Shown piece by piece: positions 10,939 through 21,870 of a stretch of 64,000 bases of DNA. Source of the stretch: Ceratorhiza oryzae-sativae (Eukaryota; Basidiomycota; Agaricomycetes; Cantharellales; Ceratobasidiaceae); assembly GCA_030998015.1 (NCBI GenBank), contig JARWMV010000012.1, positions 1 to 64,000 of the forward strand, written 5' to 3'. Below the pieces are notes generated by a model. It saw only the letters and a list, made by a program, of their open reading frames with translations. It was not told the DNA's origin and did not search any database. A program made the position numbers and the translations under genes. Position 1 is the first letter of the stretch. Every line of letters starts with the position of its first letter.

Positions 10939-13550
10939 TTGCAGCCTTTGTCCATGTCAGAAACTGCCCAAGAACCAGCAAAGAAGAAGAGGCAACATGT
11001 ATATTACCTAAAGAAATCCAATAATTCTGCCTCAATATCCATCCTTGCTGCTGGAATCATGGACCCCATCAAAACCTTAGTCAATTCAGGATCCTCTAAG
11101 AATTTCATTGACCTCAACTTCTGCTGACACCACAACATGCCCCTCACCAGACTCCTAAACCCCAGAACCATCATTGACATATATGGCAAAGAGATCCCAA
11201 AGAAGATCTGATTCAAGACCCAAATAGAGATCAAAGTAGAAGGATGGAAATTCACACCCACCTTCTATGCCATGGATCTAGGAGAAGATACACCAGTTAT
11301 TTTAGGGCTAGACTGGCTACAAGAAGCAGACCCAGATATCAACTGGAAGATGCCAGAGATTTCCTGGAAAATAAAGGAAGTCACTGGCAAAAATGCCCAT
11401 GAACCTCAGCCTGGAATTGACTGGTCCAAGGTACCAAAAGGATGGGAAGGACTCTTCAAGAAATTTAAAGAGATATTTAGTGAAGAACTCTTCAAGAAGC
11501 TTCCAGAGCACTGCCCCTATGATTGCTACATTGATTTCAAGGAAGGGACAGAATACCCAAACCAGCCAAGATCTACCCTATGTCCCCAGTGGAAAGCAAG
11601 GTGGTCAAAGAATTCATTGATCAAGAGCTAAAAGATGGGAAAATACAGCCAAGCAAGTCCCCCATTGCTGCACCTTGCTTCTTTGTCAAAAAGAAGGATG
11701 GATCCCTGAGATTAGTCACAGACTATAGAAAGATCAATGCCATCACAGTGCCAAATTGATTCCCTATTCCACTACAAACCAAACTGGTGGACCAGGTCCA
11801 GGGTAAAAGAATCTTCACCAAGATGGACTTGAGGTGGGGATACAACAATATCTGGATCAAGGAAGGGGATGAATGGAAGACAGCATTCAGAACCCATTAT
11901 GGGATATTTGAATACCTTGTAATGCCATTTGGCCTATGCAATGCACCAGGGATATTCCAGGAATTCATGAATTGGATCTTCCAGGACATCCTAGGAATAT
12001 ATGTGGTAGTATGCCTCAATGACATCCTAATATTCTCAGACAATGAGGAAGACCACAAGAGACATGTGGAAGAAGTCATGCAATGACTCAAGGAGAACAA
12101 CCTTTTTGCCAAATTCACCAAATGTGAATTTGGTGTCACAGAAATAGATTTCCTAGGACAAGTCATCACACCTGAAGGTATCTCCATGGAGAAATCCAAG
12201 ATCCAAGCCATACTTGATTAGGCAAAGCCAGGGACAGTCAAACAGTTCCAAGCCTTCCTGGGCTTTGTCAACTTCTACAGGCACTTCATTTACAATTTCA
12301 GCAAAATGGCCAGACCCTTCCATGACCTAACACAGAAGGACAAGAAGTGGGAATGGACCAAGGAATGCCAGGAAGCCTTTGAAGAAATCAAGGAAGCAAT
12401 TGGGAAGGATCCAGTCCTAATACATCCAGATCCATCAAAACCCTTTGTCCTGGAGACAGATGCCTCAGGGGTGGCCATAGGTGCAGTACTAAGCCAAAGA
12501 CACACAGATGGGTACCTACACCCAGTGGCCTTCATGTACAAAAGGTGCAATGATGCAGAACACAACTATGATACAGCCAACAAGGAATTATTGGCCATTG
12601 TAGCTGCCCTCAAACACTGGCACATGTACCTAGAAGGAACAGAGACCCCAATTGAGGTATACACAGATCATAGGAACTTGGAAAGATGGAAGATGGTGGA
12701 GACTTTCAATTGAAGGCATGCTAGGTGGCATTTGGAACTAGCCTCCTACAATTTCAACATCCATTACAGACCAGGGAAGATGTCACAGAAGCTGGATGTG
12801 CTCTCCAGAAGGCACAACCACAACAATGTCCCTAATCCCCAACAAATCATAATTGAGGCTGAAAGATTCATTGGATTCAAAGCAGAGACTTCAGTAGATA
12901 TCATCTCTGAAATCTGAGAAGCCCAAATAAGGATGAATCCCTTTGGACCCTAATTATGAGTACCAAGGAAAAAGAAAATCTACCACCCAGTGTCAAACAA
13001 CAGTATGACAAATATGAGTGGGCAGAAGAACTCCTATGGTACAAAGGGAGGATAGTGATCCCAGACAACAAAGGGATCAAACTGCAGCTCCTAGAGATGC
13101 ATCATGATGCCCCAATAGCAGGACACCAAGGACAAGCAAGGACCCTAGAACTTCTGTCCAGAAGGTACTACTGGCCAGGAATGAAGAATCAGGTAAACCA
13201 CTTTGTGGAATCTTGCAAAATCTGTCAGAGAAGCAAGGGCCACAAACAATATGCACCACCAAAACCCTTGCCCATTCCTTCACAGCCTTGGGAGGATATC
13301 ACATATGACTTCATTGTGAAACTACCAAATTCTCAAGGATATGACAGCATCCTGGTAGTCATAGACTGATTCTCCAGACAGGCTCACTTCATACCCTGCT
13401 TAGAAAGCATCAACACAGAAGGGGTAGCAGACCTATTCATCCAGGAAGTGTGGCAATTACATGGTCTGCCCAAGACAATGGTATCAGACAGGGGAACTAC
13501 CTTCAACAGAGTCCACCAAATGGTGGATAAGGGCCTCAGACATTGAGGCA
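10939..13550 (+). pseudogene. Gypsy A pol: protease, RT, RNase H, partial integrase
   Basis: The protease motif reads NSGSSKNF where DSGSS is expected (Asn codon 11083-11085), with VILGLDWL downstream. RT holds KKKDGSLR and [10 protein letters not shown]; its catalytic box reads CLNDIL instead of YLDDIL (Asn codon 12018-12020). RNase H has LETDASGVAIGAVLSQ near 12450 and TDHRNL near 12665. Integrase has the HHCC finger (GHQGQAR...CKICQRSK), the first core Asp (TYDFIV) and the second (VSDRG), then is cut by a deletion near 13505 and lacks its Glu. Stops at 11125, 11757, 12711, 12915 and 13367 are all TGA. Confidence 0.85.
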
Positions 13551-13988
13551 TGGAGGAAAGAGAATGACTTGATAGGGCTCAAGAGGATGAGGGCAGCTAT
13601 TGAGGAATGGAAGACAAAGGTGCCAAAGGGGTATCACCACATCCTAGGGATCCTGTCGACACAGGAGGTGATGGATGTGGCAAAAAAGGAGGTCATGACC
13701 AAGGAGGACTTGTGGAACTGGCTGGACCAGAAAGCATGGGACCACAAGCAGGAGGTGCTCGAACAGGCTATGAATGGCCTACATCTAAACTTGCCCCAGC
13801 CTGAAGAAGATGAACAGGCACACTACAAGTCCCTGGAATGTGAGTATGAACAAGCTCATGCCCAGGGAGCACCCAAGAAATACTTAGAATTCCTACAGGA
13901 AGAGTGTGCAGAGGTGAGGAGAATCTTACAGGAACAAAAGGAGTATGATGAATCCTGGGACATCATTACAGACCTACCCTCCTTCTGA
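13505..13988 (+). CDS. C-terminal part of an extra 3' ORF of Gypsy A (unknown)
   Basis: After the integrase deletion an open frame continues to TGA at 13986. The upstream ATG at 13461 lies in out-of-frame integrase sequence and is probably not the true start; family sequence seems to begin at about [11 protein letters not shown]. The product is charged and helical, with repeated Glu/Lys/Gln patterns ([30 protein letters not shown]), suggesting a coiled coil. The same tail is found on the minus strand at 51394-51752 in fragment B, directly before that element's polypurine tract, so it is a real element feature. I recognise no named domain and no chromodomain. Confidence 0.55.
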
Positions 13989-14096
13989 TTTGTACTTCAT
14001 GGACAATTTTTCCCTTTATTTTGTGTTTTTCTGCTTCAATACAAGAAATGATGGTTACTCTTATTTGTTTGTCTAAGGTCCCCTAAGACTCACCCT

Positions 14097-14109
14097 AAGA
14101 GGGGGGTAA
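14097..14109 (+). other. Polypurine tract of Gypsy A
   Basis: AAGAGGGGGGTAA directly precedes the LTR start TGTCATGA. The reverse complement of this junction is present in fragment B at about 51266. Confidence 0.8.
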
Positions 14110-14798
14110 TGTCATGAGCCATGATCAAAGGTCTCATGGCTAACCATCATTTTCTTCCCTTTGTTCTCCACCTTTGTCTCATGGCTTGACCACCTCCACT
14201 TCATAAGTAAGCACCTCCACCTGCTTACTGATCCTTGTCCTATTATTATTCACTTGCTTACTGATCACTGACATTCACCTTACTCATGCTACTATTATTA
14301 GTACTGGCTGACTGATGGACATACTATTATTAGTAACTGGCTGACTGATCACTGCCATTCCTTCTTACTCATCCTGCATGTATGCTTAGTCACTCCCTTG
14401 GTTAGAATAGTATAAAAGCAAGGAGAGCAAGCCAGTCTACCCCAGCTTGCTCTACCTTGTCAATTCCCCTCTAAAAGCATCCAGAGTAAAGAACAGTCCC
14501 TAGCTGACTTATTAGCTTAAGTAACAGCTAGAAGGGTCTTGAGTCAAGACCACATTGCAAGCCCCAGCACTAAGCATCTGACTCAGCCACTGTCCACAGT
14601 TGCTTATTCAGCAATGGGTGTCCATCAGCCACAAGCGCAAAAGTGCATACAATGTCAAGCCATGAGATGGTAGACACACACAAGGCATCAAGCCCAGACA
14701 AGCCATGCATCAGCAGTTGTCCAGACATAGTCCAGACCCATCAGAGGCATTAGCCACTTGTAAAGCAAGTCCAACCACTGCTTTCAGAGGTTGTGACA
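14110..14798 (+). repeat. 3' LTR of Gypsy A
   Basis: 689 bp, begins TGTCA and ends TGACA. It has the TATA box and AGCTTGCTCTAC as in the 5' copy. It contains a short extra tandem segment near 14310-14340 (TACTATTATTAGT repeated) that the 5' LTR lacks. Confidence 0.85.
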
Positions 14799-15172
14799 AG
14801 GAGCAGCCAAACCTTGTCTCCTACCTTGAATTCTTTCCCCTTCCTTTCCATTTGTTGGTGTAATTCCATTGAGGCTGTTGCCTCATCCCATACTTTTTCC
14901 ATTTGATTACACATGCTGTCTGCAGCAGGTATCTTGGATGGTTCTTCTCCTTCTTGGACAACCCATCTTGGGCTTTTCCCATATACTGTTTCAAATGGGG
15001 TTTGTCCTGTTGTGGCATTTATGTGGTTGTTATGGCAGAATTTGGCAATGGGTAACCATTTTACCCAATCATCTTGTCTATAATTGCAGAAGGTTCTTAA
15101 GAATCCTTCTACCCATTGCTTTGTTCTTTCTGATAATCCATCTGTTTCTGGATGGAAGGTGGTGGAGAATCT
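14799..15172 (-). pseudogene. Gypsy H integrase, C-terminal half
   Basis: The minus strand reads on from the integrase core beyond the solo LTR: FHPETDGLSERTKQWVEGF, with the third catalytic Glu intact in SER, then typical LPIAKFCHNN and TPFETVYGKSP, ending in GDKVWLL where Gypsy A begins. The codon before the Glu ends in A, so the CpG decay seen elsewhere could not hit it. Confidence 0.8.
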
Positions 15173-15950
15173 TGTCGTGACCCTCTGGAGGCTCCCTTGT
15201 GGAGCACTTAAGTAGTGGCTGCGTTGATGGTTTGGTGCTATGCTGTGTATATTGAGTGTTCTAGTTACAGTGTTTGCTATGGTCTATGGTGGTTGACGAG
15301 ATAAAGCAAGCTGAGGCATCCAGTCTTGCTTTATCCTCCTTATATATACCTGTGGCTGCGGTGGCTGCGGACGTATTATCTAAGCACACTCCGCAGTAGG
15401 TGTAGGTTATGTACAGTACTATGGGTTAGGTAATTGTTTGTCTTAAGTTTGTGCGGCTCCGAATCTTATAGAGCCGCGCGAGGTCCGAGGGTCATGTGAC
15501 CTTTTGGACTTAAGCACCCGGCGCTTAATCGCTGAATAAGCGCCGAGGTCACGTGACAACTTGCTCCTCGCTCCAGGTAACATGGGAGAGAAACGCTGGA
15601 GCGAGTTCAGGGTAACCACCGGCGCTTAATTGTTAGGTAAGCGCCGAGATCACGTGACAACTCGCTCCTCGCTCCAGGTAACATGGGAGAGAAACGCTGG
15701 AGCGAGTTCAGGGTAACCACCGGCGCTTAATCATTGGTAAGCGCCGAGATCACGTGACAACTCGCTCCTCGCTCCAGGTAACATGGGAGAGAAACGCTGG
15801 AGCGAGTTCAGGGTAACCACCGGCGCTTAATCGTTAGGTAAGCGCCGAGATCACGTGATCCTGTTTATGGTTTGTTCCACTTCGGAAAAAATGCCATAAA
15901 TCTGTACAAAATTTGGTTGTTAGGTTATGTCTGCTAGGCGGGTCATAACA
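15173..15950 (-). repeat. Solo LTR of the H family (E-left), young
   Basis: 778 bp with ends TGTCGTGACC... and ...GGTCATAACA. Flanking AATCT (15168-15172 and 15951-15955) is a 5-bp target duplication, and removing the LTR restores the integrase frame. It is CpG-rich (many CGCG, ACGTGA and GCGCC), unlike the older copies at 20535-29713 and 61991-62422, which show TG or CA at the same places. It carries a tandem array of about 100-bp units. Confidence 0.9.
15521..15862. repeat. Tandem ~100-bp units with two palindromes in LTR
   Basis: Three full units and a partial one. Each holds one palindrome GGCGCTTA...TAAGCGCC and a second, CTCGCTCCAG...CTGGAGCGAG, plus ACGTGA. CTCCTCG starts at 15564, 15665 and 15765. 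Older LTR copies in this window have one unit (E 5' LTR, F1) or two (F2). Confidence 0.85.
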
Positions 15951-18513
15951 AATCTGGGGTTTATCCCAATTACCTTGTATAGGGCCTTTAGGAATTGGCT
16001 GTTAAAAGTTGGTCCTTGGTCTGAGACAGTGGTTTCTGGTGTCCCATGATGTCTCCATATTTCCCTTATGAATATTTCTGCCAATTCTTCTGCATTGTTA
16101 CTCTCCAGACATGGTATGAAATGGGCTCGCTGGGAGAAGCAGTCTACAACTGTCAAGATGCTGTCATACCACTTAGAGACAGGCAGTTGGACAATGAAAT
16201 CATATGTGACATCTGCCAATGGCTTCCATGGAATTGGTAAGGGCTTCAGAGGAGTGCTTTGTTTGTTTCCCTTGCTCCTTTGACATGTTTCACATGATTC
16301 CACATATCAGTTTACTTGGGCCTTCATTCCTGGCCAGTAGTAATCCCTTGAAAGTAATTCTAGTGTTTGAGCCTGTCCTTGATGACCTGCCACAGGGGCA
16401 TCATGGCACTCTTCAAGGAGACTCAATCTCAAGTCCTTGTCGTCTGGGATGTAGAACCTATTGTCATACCTTAGTAGGCCCTCCTTCATTTTGTACCATC
16501 TAAATTCCTTCTGTACTGAAGGTGGTAGTTTTTCTTTATTTGCTACACTCAGCCTTAAGGATCTGATAGATTTGTCTTCTTCCTGAGCTTCTTTAAGCTC
16601 CTCCCAGAAGTTCCCTTGTACCTCTGCCTTGAAACCTATGAACCTTTCTTCTGGAATCATGATCTGTGGTTCCATAGGGGTGTCCCCATGGTCATTCCTC
16701 CTGGAAAGGGCATCTGGCTTCTGTGAGAGCTTTCCTAGTCTATACACAATCTGAAAATTGAAGGGTGCCAGAGTGAGATACCATCTGGCATGCCTTCTAT
16801 TCCACATCTGGGCATTTTGCCAGTACTGGAGGTTCCTATGGTCTGTGTATATCACAATAGGTTCTTCTGTCCCTTCTAGGTATAACCTCCAGTGCTCTAA
16901 GTACCTAACAATCACAAGCAACTCCTTGTTGTAGATGTTGTAATTTTTCTCTGGTGGGGTAAAGCTCTTTGATAGGAAGGCAATTGGATGCAATTGGTTG
17001 TTGTCAACCTTTTGGCTTAGTACTGCACCCATGGCTACTCCTGAGGCATCTGTTTCCAGTATGTATGGCTTGTTTGGGTTTGGGTGGATTAAGACCAGTT
17101 CTCTTGCCACTGCTTCTTTAATAGCTTTGAATGCTTCTTGTTGTTTTCCTTCCCATACAAACTTGACATCTTTTTCAGTGAGATCTGTGAGGGGTTTGGC
17201 TAAGGTGCTAAACCTGCCTAACCACCTTCTATAGAACCCAACAAAGCCTAGGAATGCTTGGACTGCTTTTACTGTTTTGGTTCTGGCCATTCCAGAACTG
17301 CTTTTACCTTCTCCTTTTCCATTGATATCCCTTCTGGGGATATGACAATTCCAATACAGCTTACTTCTTTCACAAAGAACTGGCACTTGTGTGGTTTGAG
17401 GAAGAGGTGGTTTTCCCTCATTCTTCTTAACACTTCCCTGACATGTTGTACATGTTCTTCCCTGTTTCTGGAAAACACTAGTACATTGTCCATATAGATT
17501 ACCATGTAATCATCTATTATGTCATGGAACTTTTCCATCATGAACCTTGTAAAGGTTCTTGGTCCTTCCTTTACCCTGAATGGCATGACCAAGCATTCAA
17601 ACTGGCCTTCTCCTGTACTGAAAGCTGTTTTCCATTTGTCTCCCTCCTTTACCCTGATATTGTTGAAACCCCATCAAACATCCATCTTTGAATAGATGGT
17701 CATGTCCTTCAGTCTCTCAATCAGTTCTACTTGAATTGGAAGTGGAAACCTGTCCAGCTTGGTGATGTCATTCATCTTACAGTAGTCAACTACCAGCCTA
17801 AGCCCTCCATCTGCTTTGTTTACATAGAAGCAGGGGGCAGCTACAACTGACTGGCTGGGCCTTATCTTTCTGTTCCTTAGTTCCTCCTCTAGGTACTCCC
17901 TGAGTGCTTTTGTTTCTGCTGGTGACATACTGCGCCTCTTTGCAGGTTTTGGCAGTTCTGCTCCCTTGATCAGGTCCATTTTGAAGTCCAGGTTCCCCTG
18001 GTGGGGTGAAAGTTCTTGGAAACCTTCTTCTCCAAACAGGTCTTCAAAGTCCCTAAATTCTTCTGGGATTTGAAGGCCTTCAGTTGCTGCCCTTGCCTCA
18101 ATTTCATCAGGGTATGAGATTGTAAGGTCTTTCCAATCCATGATAGGTTTTGCTTCCTCAAGCCATTCTTTCCCTAGGACAATGTCTGTGTTGCCTAGGG
18201 TCATCACACAAAGGGAGCATTTCAGTGTCTTCCCTTCTACTTCAATATTTAGTTCTGCCTTTTCTTCTATGGCATCTTTGATTTCATTTCTGTCAATGGC
18301 CACAATTGACTTCTTGTGTTTGAGGGGAGTGGTCTGGATTCCCTTTTCCTTTGAATAGGCTTTGTCAATGAAGTTGGTTGAAGATCCTGAGTCAATCAGT
18401 GTCTTTGCTGGTTCCATGATTCCCTCTACCATAGTGTATATTATTGATTGATTACTAGATTTCTTGAGGTAACATACATCTGCAGTAGGGGTTATATTGG
18501 GGTCCTCCAACAT
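15951..18513 (-). pseudogene. Gypsy H pol: protease, RT, RNase H, integrase N-half
   Basis: The protease has LIDSGSSTNF near residue 40 of the 18513-17674 frame, with its Asp intact. RT N-part: APCFYVNKADGGLRLVVDY; a TGA then interrupts KMDV-WGFNN. The RT box reads YMDN (17485-17490 on the plus strand encodes the Asp-Asn pair). RNase H has LETDASGVAMGAVLSQ and TDHRNLQYW. Integrase shows the HHCC finger (GHQGQAQ...CETCQRSK), TYDFIV and VSDQGPTF. It continues beyond the solo LTR. About 90% of a normal pol is present, broken by at least two stops. Confidence 0.85.
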
Positions 18514-18600
18514 GGAAGTGGTAGGACCAATTAGTTTTCCAACTTGGAGTTACTTTCTTCTTCAACTTCTCTGCTGGCCTTCTCTTGTATCTTAGCTTTG

Positions 18601-19944
18601 TCATAGGTCCACTGGCCTTGGGCAGTCCTTCAGGACATGCCCTGATTTACCACATTTGATACAGAGTCCTTCTTTCCTTTGCCTGTCCTTTTCACTATTT
18701 GGTATCCTTACCACATTGTTAGTTTGGGTACTCCCCTGTTTGCTGCTGGTCCCTGCAGGTTTGTTCCCCCCTTGTTTGTATTTGGCCAGTGCCCAGGTTG
18801 AATTTGATGAATTGCTGGTCCTTGTATTCATCTTCTGGTTTGCAAACTGCATGTCATCCATTTTGCAGGCAAAGTCAATGAATTGATCTAGGGTATATGA
18901 TGGTCCTGAGGCCTCATTTGCCAGTACTTCAATCCTCATGATCTCTTGCTGTACTTCAGGTTTTAATCCTTCCCTGAATTGGTCCTTGAGGGCTTCCTGG
19001 TTCCAGTCTACGTCTTGGATCAGGATTCGGAATTGGGTAGCATAATCTAATGCACTCTTGGTTTGCATTAATTTTTTTAGTTTCCAGATGGTCTTTTCCT
19101 TTATGACCAGGTCATTAAAAGCATCCAGGAATACCTTCCTGAAAGCCCTCCAGGATGCAAGGATTCCTGTGCATTGGCCTGCTAGTAGTTTCCAGCAGTA
19201 AGGTTGTGCCCAGTTTGCCACTTCCCTGTCCTCCATGTTCATTAACATGGCAGATATCTTTTTTTGGTTGTCAAAGGCTGATTTGTTGTAGTCTGCAAAG
19301 AAAAGTTCCATGCTGATCACAAAGTTCTCTGCTTCTTTCCCCTTTTTCCCATTAAATTTGCTGGGTCTCCCTAGTTGCACTTCCTTAGGAACTTGGTTTG
19401 CAACAAGGGTAGTTTGGTTTATTTGGGATTGGGGGTTGGACCAGGGTTCCGTGGGTCTTGGAGTGGGCCTCCAAAGGGGTGGTTCTGCTTGGGGTCTTAT
19501 TGTGGATTTGGCCTGAAAGGTTCTTCCTAGAAAGGGTGTTTGTACCAGGGAGATGGAGGGGGACCATGAGGGACTTCCTATCACCACCCTAGTTCTTCCC
19601 CTGGTCTCTTCTGTATTTTCCTTCTGCCTTCCTGCTCCAGTTGTTTCCTGGAGCTCATTTCCTAAGTCAGTTACCTGTTGTTCTAGTGCAGTTAGGATCC
19701 CTCCTGTGCTTTTGGTTTTCTTCTCTAAGCTCTCAAGCTTTTGCTCTTGCATTCCCAATACCCATTTTATCTCTGTGGAGATGTCCTTTAGTGCTTTTAT
19801 CAGGTTCCCCATTTCTGCTTTTAGGTTGTCCTGGTTCTTTGCCACATAGAGGTCATTTTTGTTGGATGTTTCTATTGATTTTACCATCCAGGCTATGTCT
19901 CCTTCTTGTTGTGTTAGTGAAGTTTGACACTGATTTATGCTCAT
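18601..19944 (-). CDS. Gypsy H gag
   Basis: 447-residue open frame from the in-frame ATG (MSINQCQTSL). N-terminal helical region, a long coiled-coil-like segment (residues 60-100: LESLEKKTKS), a Pro-rich linker, a Retrotrans_gag capsid core (residues 210-340: NFVISMELFFADYNK, YATQFRILIQDVDWN) and a CCHC knuckle CIKCGKSGHVLKDC near the end. In the related fragment at 62950-63070 the frame continues upstream (RAGLKELRDNNHREL); here a TAA blocks it, so the native start may lie further out, near 20230. It would package element RNA; the downstream pol is dead. Confidence 0.8.
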   Translation of the reverse strand: MSINQCQTSLTQQEGDIAWMVKSIETSNKNDLYVAKNQDNLKAEMGNLIKALKDISTEIKWVLGMQEQKLESLEKKTKSTGGILTALEQQVTDLGNELQETTGAGRQKENTEETRGRTRVVIGSPSWSPSISLVQTPFLGRTFQAKSTIRPQAEPPLWRPTPRPTEPWSNPQSQINQTTLVANQVPKEVQLGRPSKFNGKKGKEAENFVISMELFFADYNKSAFDNQKKISAMLMNMEDREVANWAQPYCWKLLAGQCTGILASWRAFRKVFLDAFNDLVIKEKTIWKLKKLMQTKSALDYATQFRILIQDVDWNQEALKDQFREGLKPEVQQEIMRIEVLANEASGPSYTLDQFIDFACKMDDMQFANQKMNTRTSNSSNSTWALAKYKQGGNKPAGTSSKQGSTQTNNVVRIPNSEKDRQRKEGLCIKCGKSGHVLKDCPRPVDL

Positions 19945-20519
19945 GATTGCCTTTTCCAGTTCCCTATGGTTATTATCTCTGAGTTACTTGAGCCCTGCCC
20001 TGATGGCAAGGGCAATGGTGTGAATAGGGTTGGCTGTGGTTATAGCTCCAGGACCTGGCTGGGGTTGTGTCCTTGCCTCTTCTGCCATGGCTGTGCCTTG
20101 ATCATATATGATCTGAGTCATATCTTCTACCTCATCCCTCTCTGGATTTGAAGTATCTCATGGGTCTGAGTTTAGTGGGAGATTTGGTGGCTGAGGACTG
20201 TGGAGCAGTATTCCCCCTATTTGCCCTCCCAGGACAGAGGCCCAAGTGGGTTTAGGTTGAGCCACTGGTCATGGATTTTGTGGCAACCCCCCCAGCATTC
20301 CCTGGAGAGTCTCATCTGGGTTACCTTTGGCCTCTGGGGGAATAACAGGTTTGGGTGATTGTGGTCTACTATTGGCCACTCTGCTTTGAGATCAGGTTTG
20401 TGGTCTCTGACATAGTTTCCTAGTGTTCTCTTATGTATCACAGGAGTTAGCTGGTTTCTTGTGAACTCAGCCCTTTAGTATCTGTGTAGTATACTTATGT
20501 TTGCCACTAGTTAAGTTTG

Positions 20520-20532
20520 CAGCTTGCTTTAT
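20520..20532 (-). other. Self-priming primer-binding site of Gypsy H
   Basis: On the minus strand the site ATAAAGCAAGCTG starts two bases after the 5' LTR. It is a perfect complement of CAGCTTGCTTTAT, which on the minus strand is encoded at 29307-29319 in the same LTR, downstream of its TATA box. Confidence 0.65.
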
Positions 20533-20534
20533 AA

Positions 20535-20562
20535 TGTTGTGACCCTCTGGATGCTCCCTTGC
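20535..20562 (-). repeat. Gypsy H 5' LTR, first piece
   Basis: Starts TGTTGTGACCC, the inner end of the LTR. It is cut by Gypsy G after CTTGC (20558-20562) and continues at 28640. Confidence 0.85.
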
Positions 20563-20754
20563 TGTCAGGATGGCAGTCACATGACTGCTTTTACTTGATA
20601 TATGTGTCATCTTTCCAATGTATGAGGTCTTGTCTTGTTTTTACTACCACATTATTGTCACTCAAGTGAATACTATACTACGTATACACATTCTATCACT
20701 GTGCAAAGTGATTAAGACTATTAAGTACAGTTTATTGAGGGCAAAGCCCTTACA
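20563..20754 (+). repeat. 5' LTR of Gypsy G
   Basis: 192 bp, TGTCAGGATGG... to ...GCCCTTACA. It matches the 3' copy closely, with differences mostly of the CA/TG type. It is very short for a Gypsy LTR, and I see no clear TATA box or primer-binding site after it (a T-run follows). Confidence 0.85.
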
Positions 20755-21108
20755 TTTTTTTGAACAATACACATGTAGCAAGGCTAACCAATCCCTTGCA
20801 TACCACAAGGAAACCCTACAACATAATAGGTTGTTAGAGCAAACATGAGTAGCTCTGCAGGTGACAAGTCACCCACATATCCCATAGTTGGCATGTTTAA
20901 CACACTGCAATGGTCCACAGCAACCAGATCTCCACTTGCCAGCAGACAGGACATGTCTTGGATAAACCTGAATCAGGGCTGAGTAACTAATGCACCTCTT
21001 GCTCAGCCTTCTTTGGCTCAAGTGAGTGAAATCATGGTTGGGGCACCATCCACAGTGCCTGATTCCCCCAATAGTTGGGGAGTCTTTTGGTCCCCTTGAC
21101 CTGATGGG
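20755..21108 (+). other. Gypsy G leader
   Basis: 354 bases between LTR and first gag frame. No primer site, gene or hairpin stood out. Confidence 0.5.
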
Positions 21109-21870
21109 TTGAGTTATGTACAAGCCCCTATTCAGCCTCAACTGAGCAGATCCCAGCACAGTCTGGGAGGTAAAAGGTACACTCAATTGGCTGTACCATA
21201 TGTATACACACCTACAGTGCCAAGCCTGCCAGTAGCAGCAGGACTGAGCACATCGACCCCTAGGGCCAATATCCCACAGAACATCTCACAACAGAGATTG
21301 CCAACAGGTATAACCTGGGAAGAGGCTGCTCAATGGCAGCGTGAGCAGATAGAATTGATCACAGCAGATGCAATCCAGGTGCATACATGCTCAATAGATG
21401 AGCATATGGGCAGACTCAAATCTATGATCAAGAATTTATCAATGCATATAAGAAGCATTGATAGAGCCAGCAGTGCTGGCAGTGTATGCAGCAAGCATAG
21501 TCACAGTAGTGCAAGGAGTGCAAGAAGCACTTGTGCAGAACCAGAGCCAGATTCCCAGCTTGATGACAGACCTGCTAGTCAAGATGGTGTGTCTGACCAG
21601 GCACCACACCCTGGTGTGGAAATGAGGGCCAAGCCTGGAAGTGCCCAGGCTAGGCAAGGCCCCCAAAATAGGGCAATGGGAGAGCCCATAGCCAATCACA
21701 ATAGACAATCAGCAATTCCTACCATCAAGGAAGAACTTGATGAGGATGCCACTGGGATTTACTCTGAGGATGATTACATCCCACCCTCATTTGAGGGTGA
21801 AGAACCAACTATTGCAGAGATAGTGGACAGTGGAAGGCAACCCAGGGCCACCACTCACAACAGCAGATAA
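21109..21870 (+). CDS. Gypsy G gag N-terminal region
   Basis: 253-residue open frame from ATG. Pro/Gln/Ser-rich N-terminus, then a helical region (GITWEEAAQWQREQIELIT near residue 70), a Ser/Arg/His-rich stretch around residues 125-145 and an acidic tail. This is the usual composition of the pre-capsid part of fungal Gypsy gag, but no named domain was recognised. 21871-22440 is degenerate continuation before the capsid. Confidence 0.55.
   Translation: MSYVQAPIQPQLSRSQHSLGGKRYTQLAVPYVYTPTVPSLPVAAGLSTSTPRANIPQNISQQRLPTGITWEEAAQWQREQIELITADAIQVHTCSIDEHMGRLKSMIKNLSMHIRSIDRASSAGSVCSKHSHSSARSARSTCAEPEPDSQLDDRPASQDGVSDQAPHPGVEMRAKPGSAQARQGPQNRAMGEPIANHNRQSAIPTIKEELDEDATGIYSEDDYIPPSFEGEEPTIAEIVDSGRQPRATTHNSR

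Larger units (their letters stand above)
7957..14798 (+). mobile_element. Gypsy element A (Ty3/Gypsy)
   Basis: A near full-length Ty3/Gypsy element: 5' LTR, gag, protease, RT, RNase H, part of integrase, an extra 3' reading frame, polypurine tract and 3' LTR. The 5' LTR lacks its first 8 bases (TGTCATGA), so the target duplication cannot be checked on that side. On the right the element abuts the integrase of the minus-strand element H. An internal deletion removed the second half of integrase near 13505. Confidence 0.88.
14799..20534 (-). mobile_element. Gypsy element H, minus strand, 3' end missing
   Basis: Ty3/Gypsy element reading right to left: leader, gag (to 18601), protease and RT (18513-17269), RNase H and integrase (17386-14799). 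Its 3' end and 3' LTR are missing where Gypsy A abuts. The integrase is split by a solo LTR at 15173-15950. Its own 5' LTR begins at 20535 and, split by two later insertions, ends at 29713. Confidence 0.88.

Noticed and set aside
13461..13504. ATG at 13461 as the true start of the 3' ORF of Gypsy A
   Set aside because: This stretch is integrase sequence in another frame; the ORF was fused to it by a deletion.
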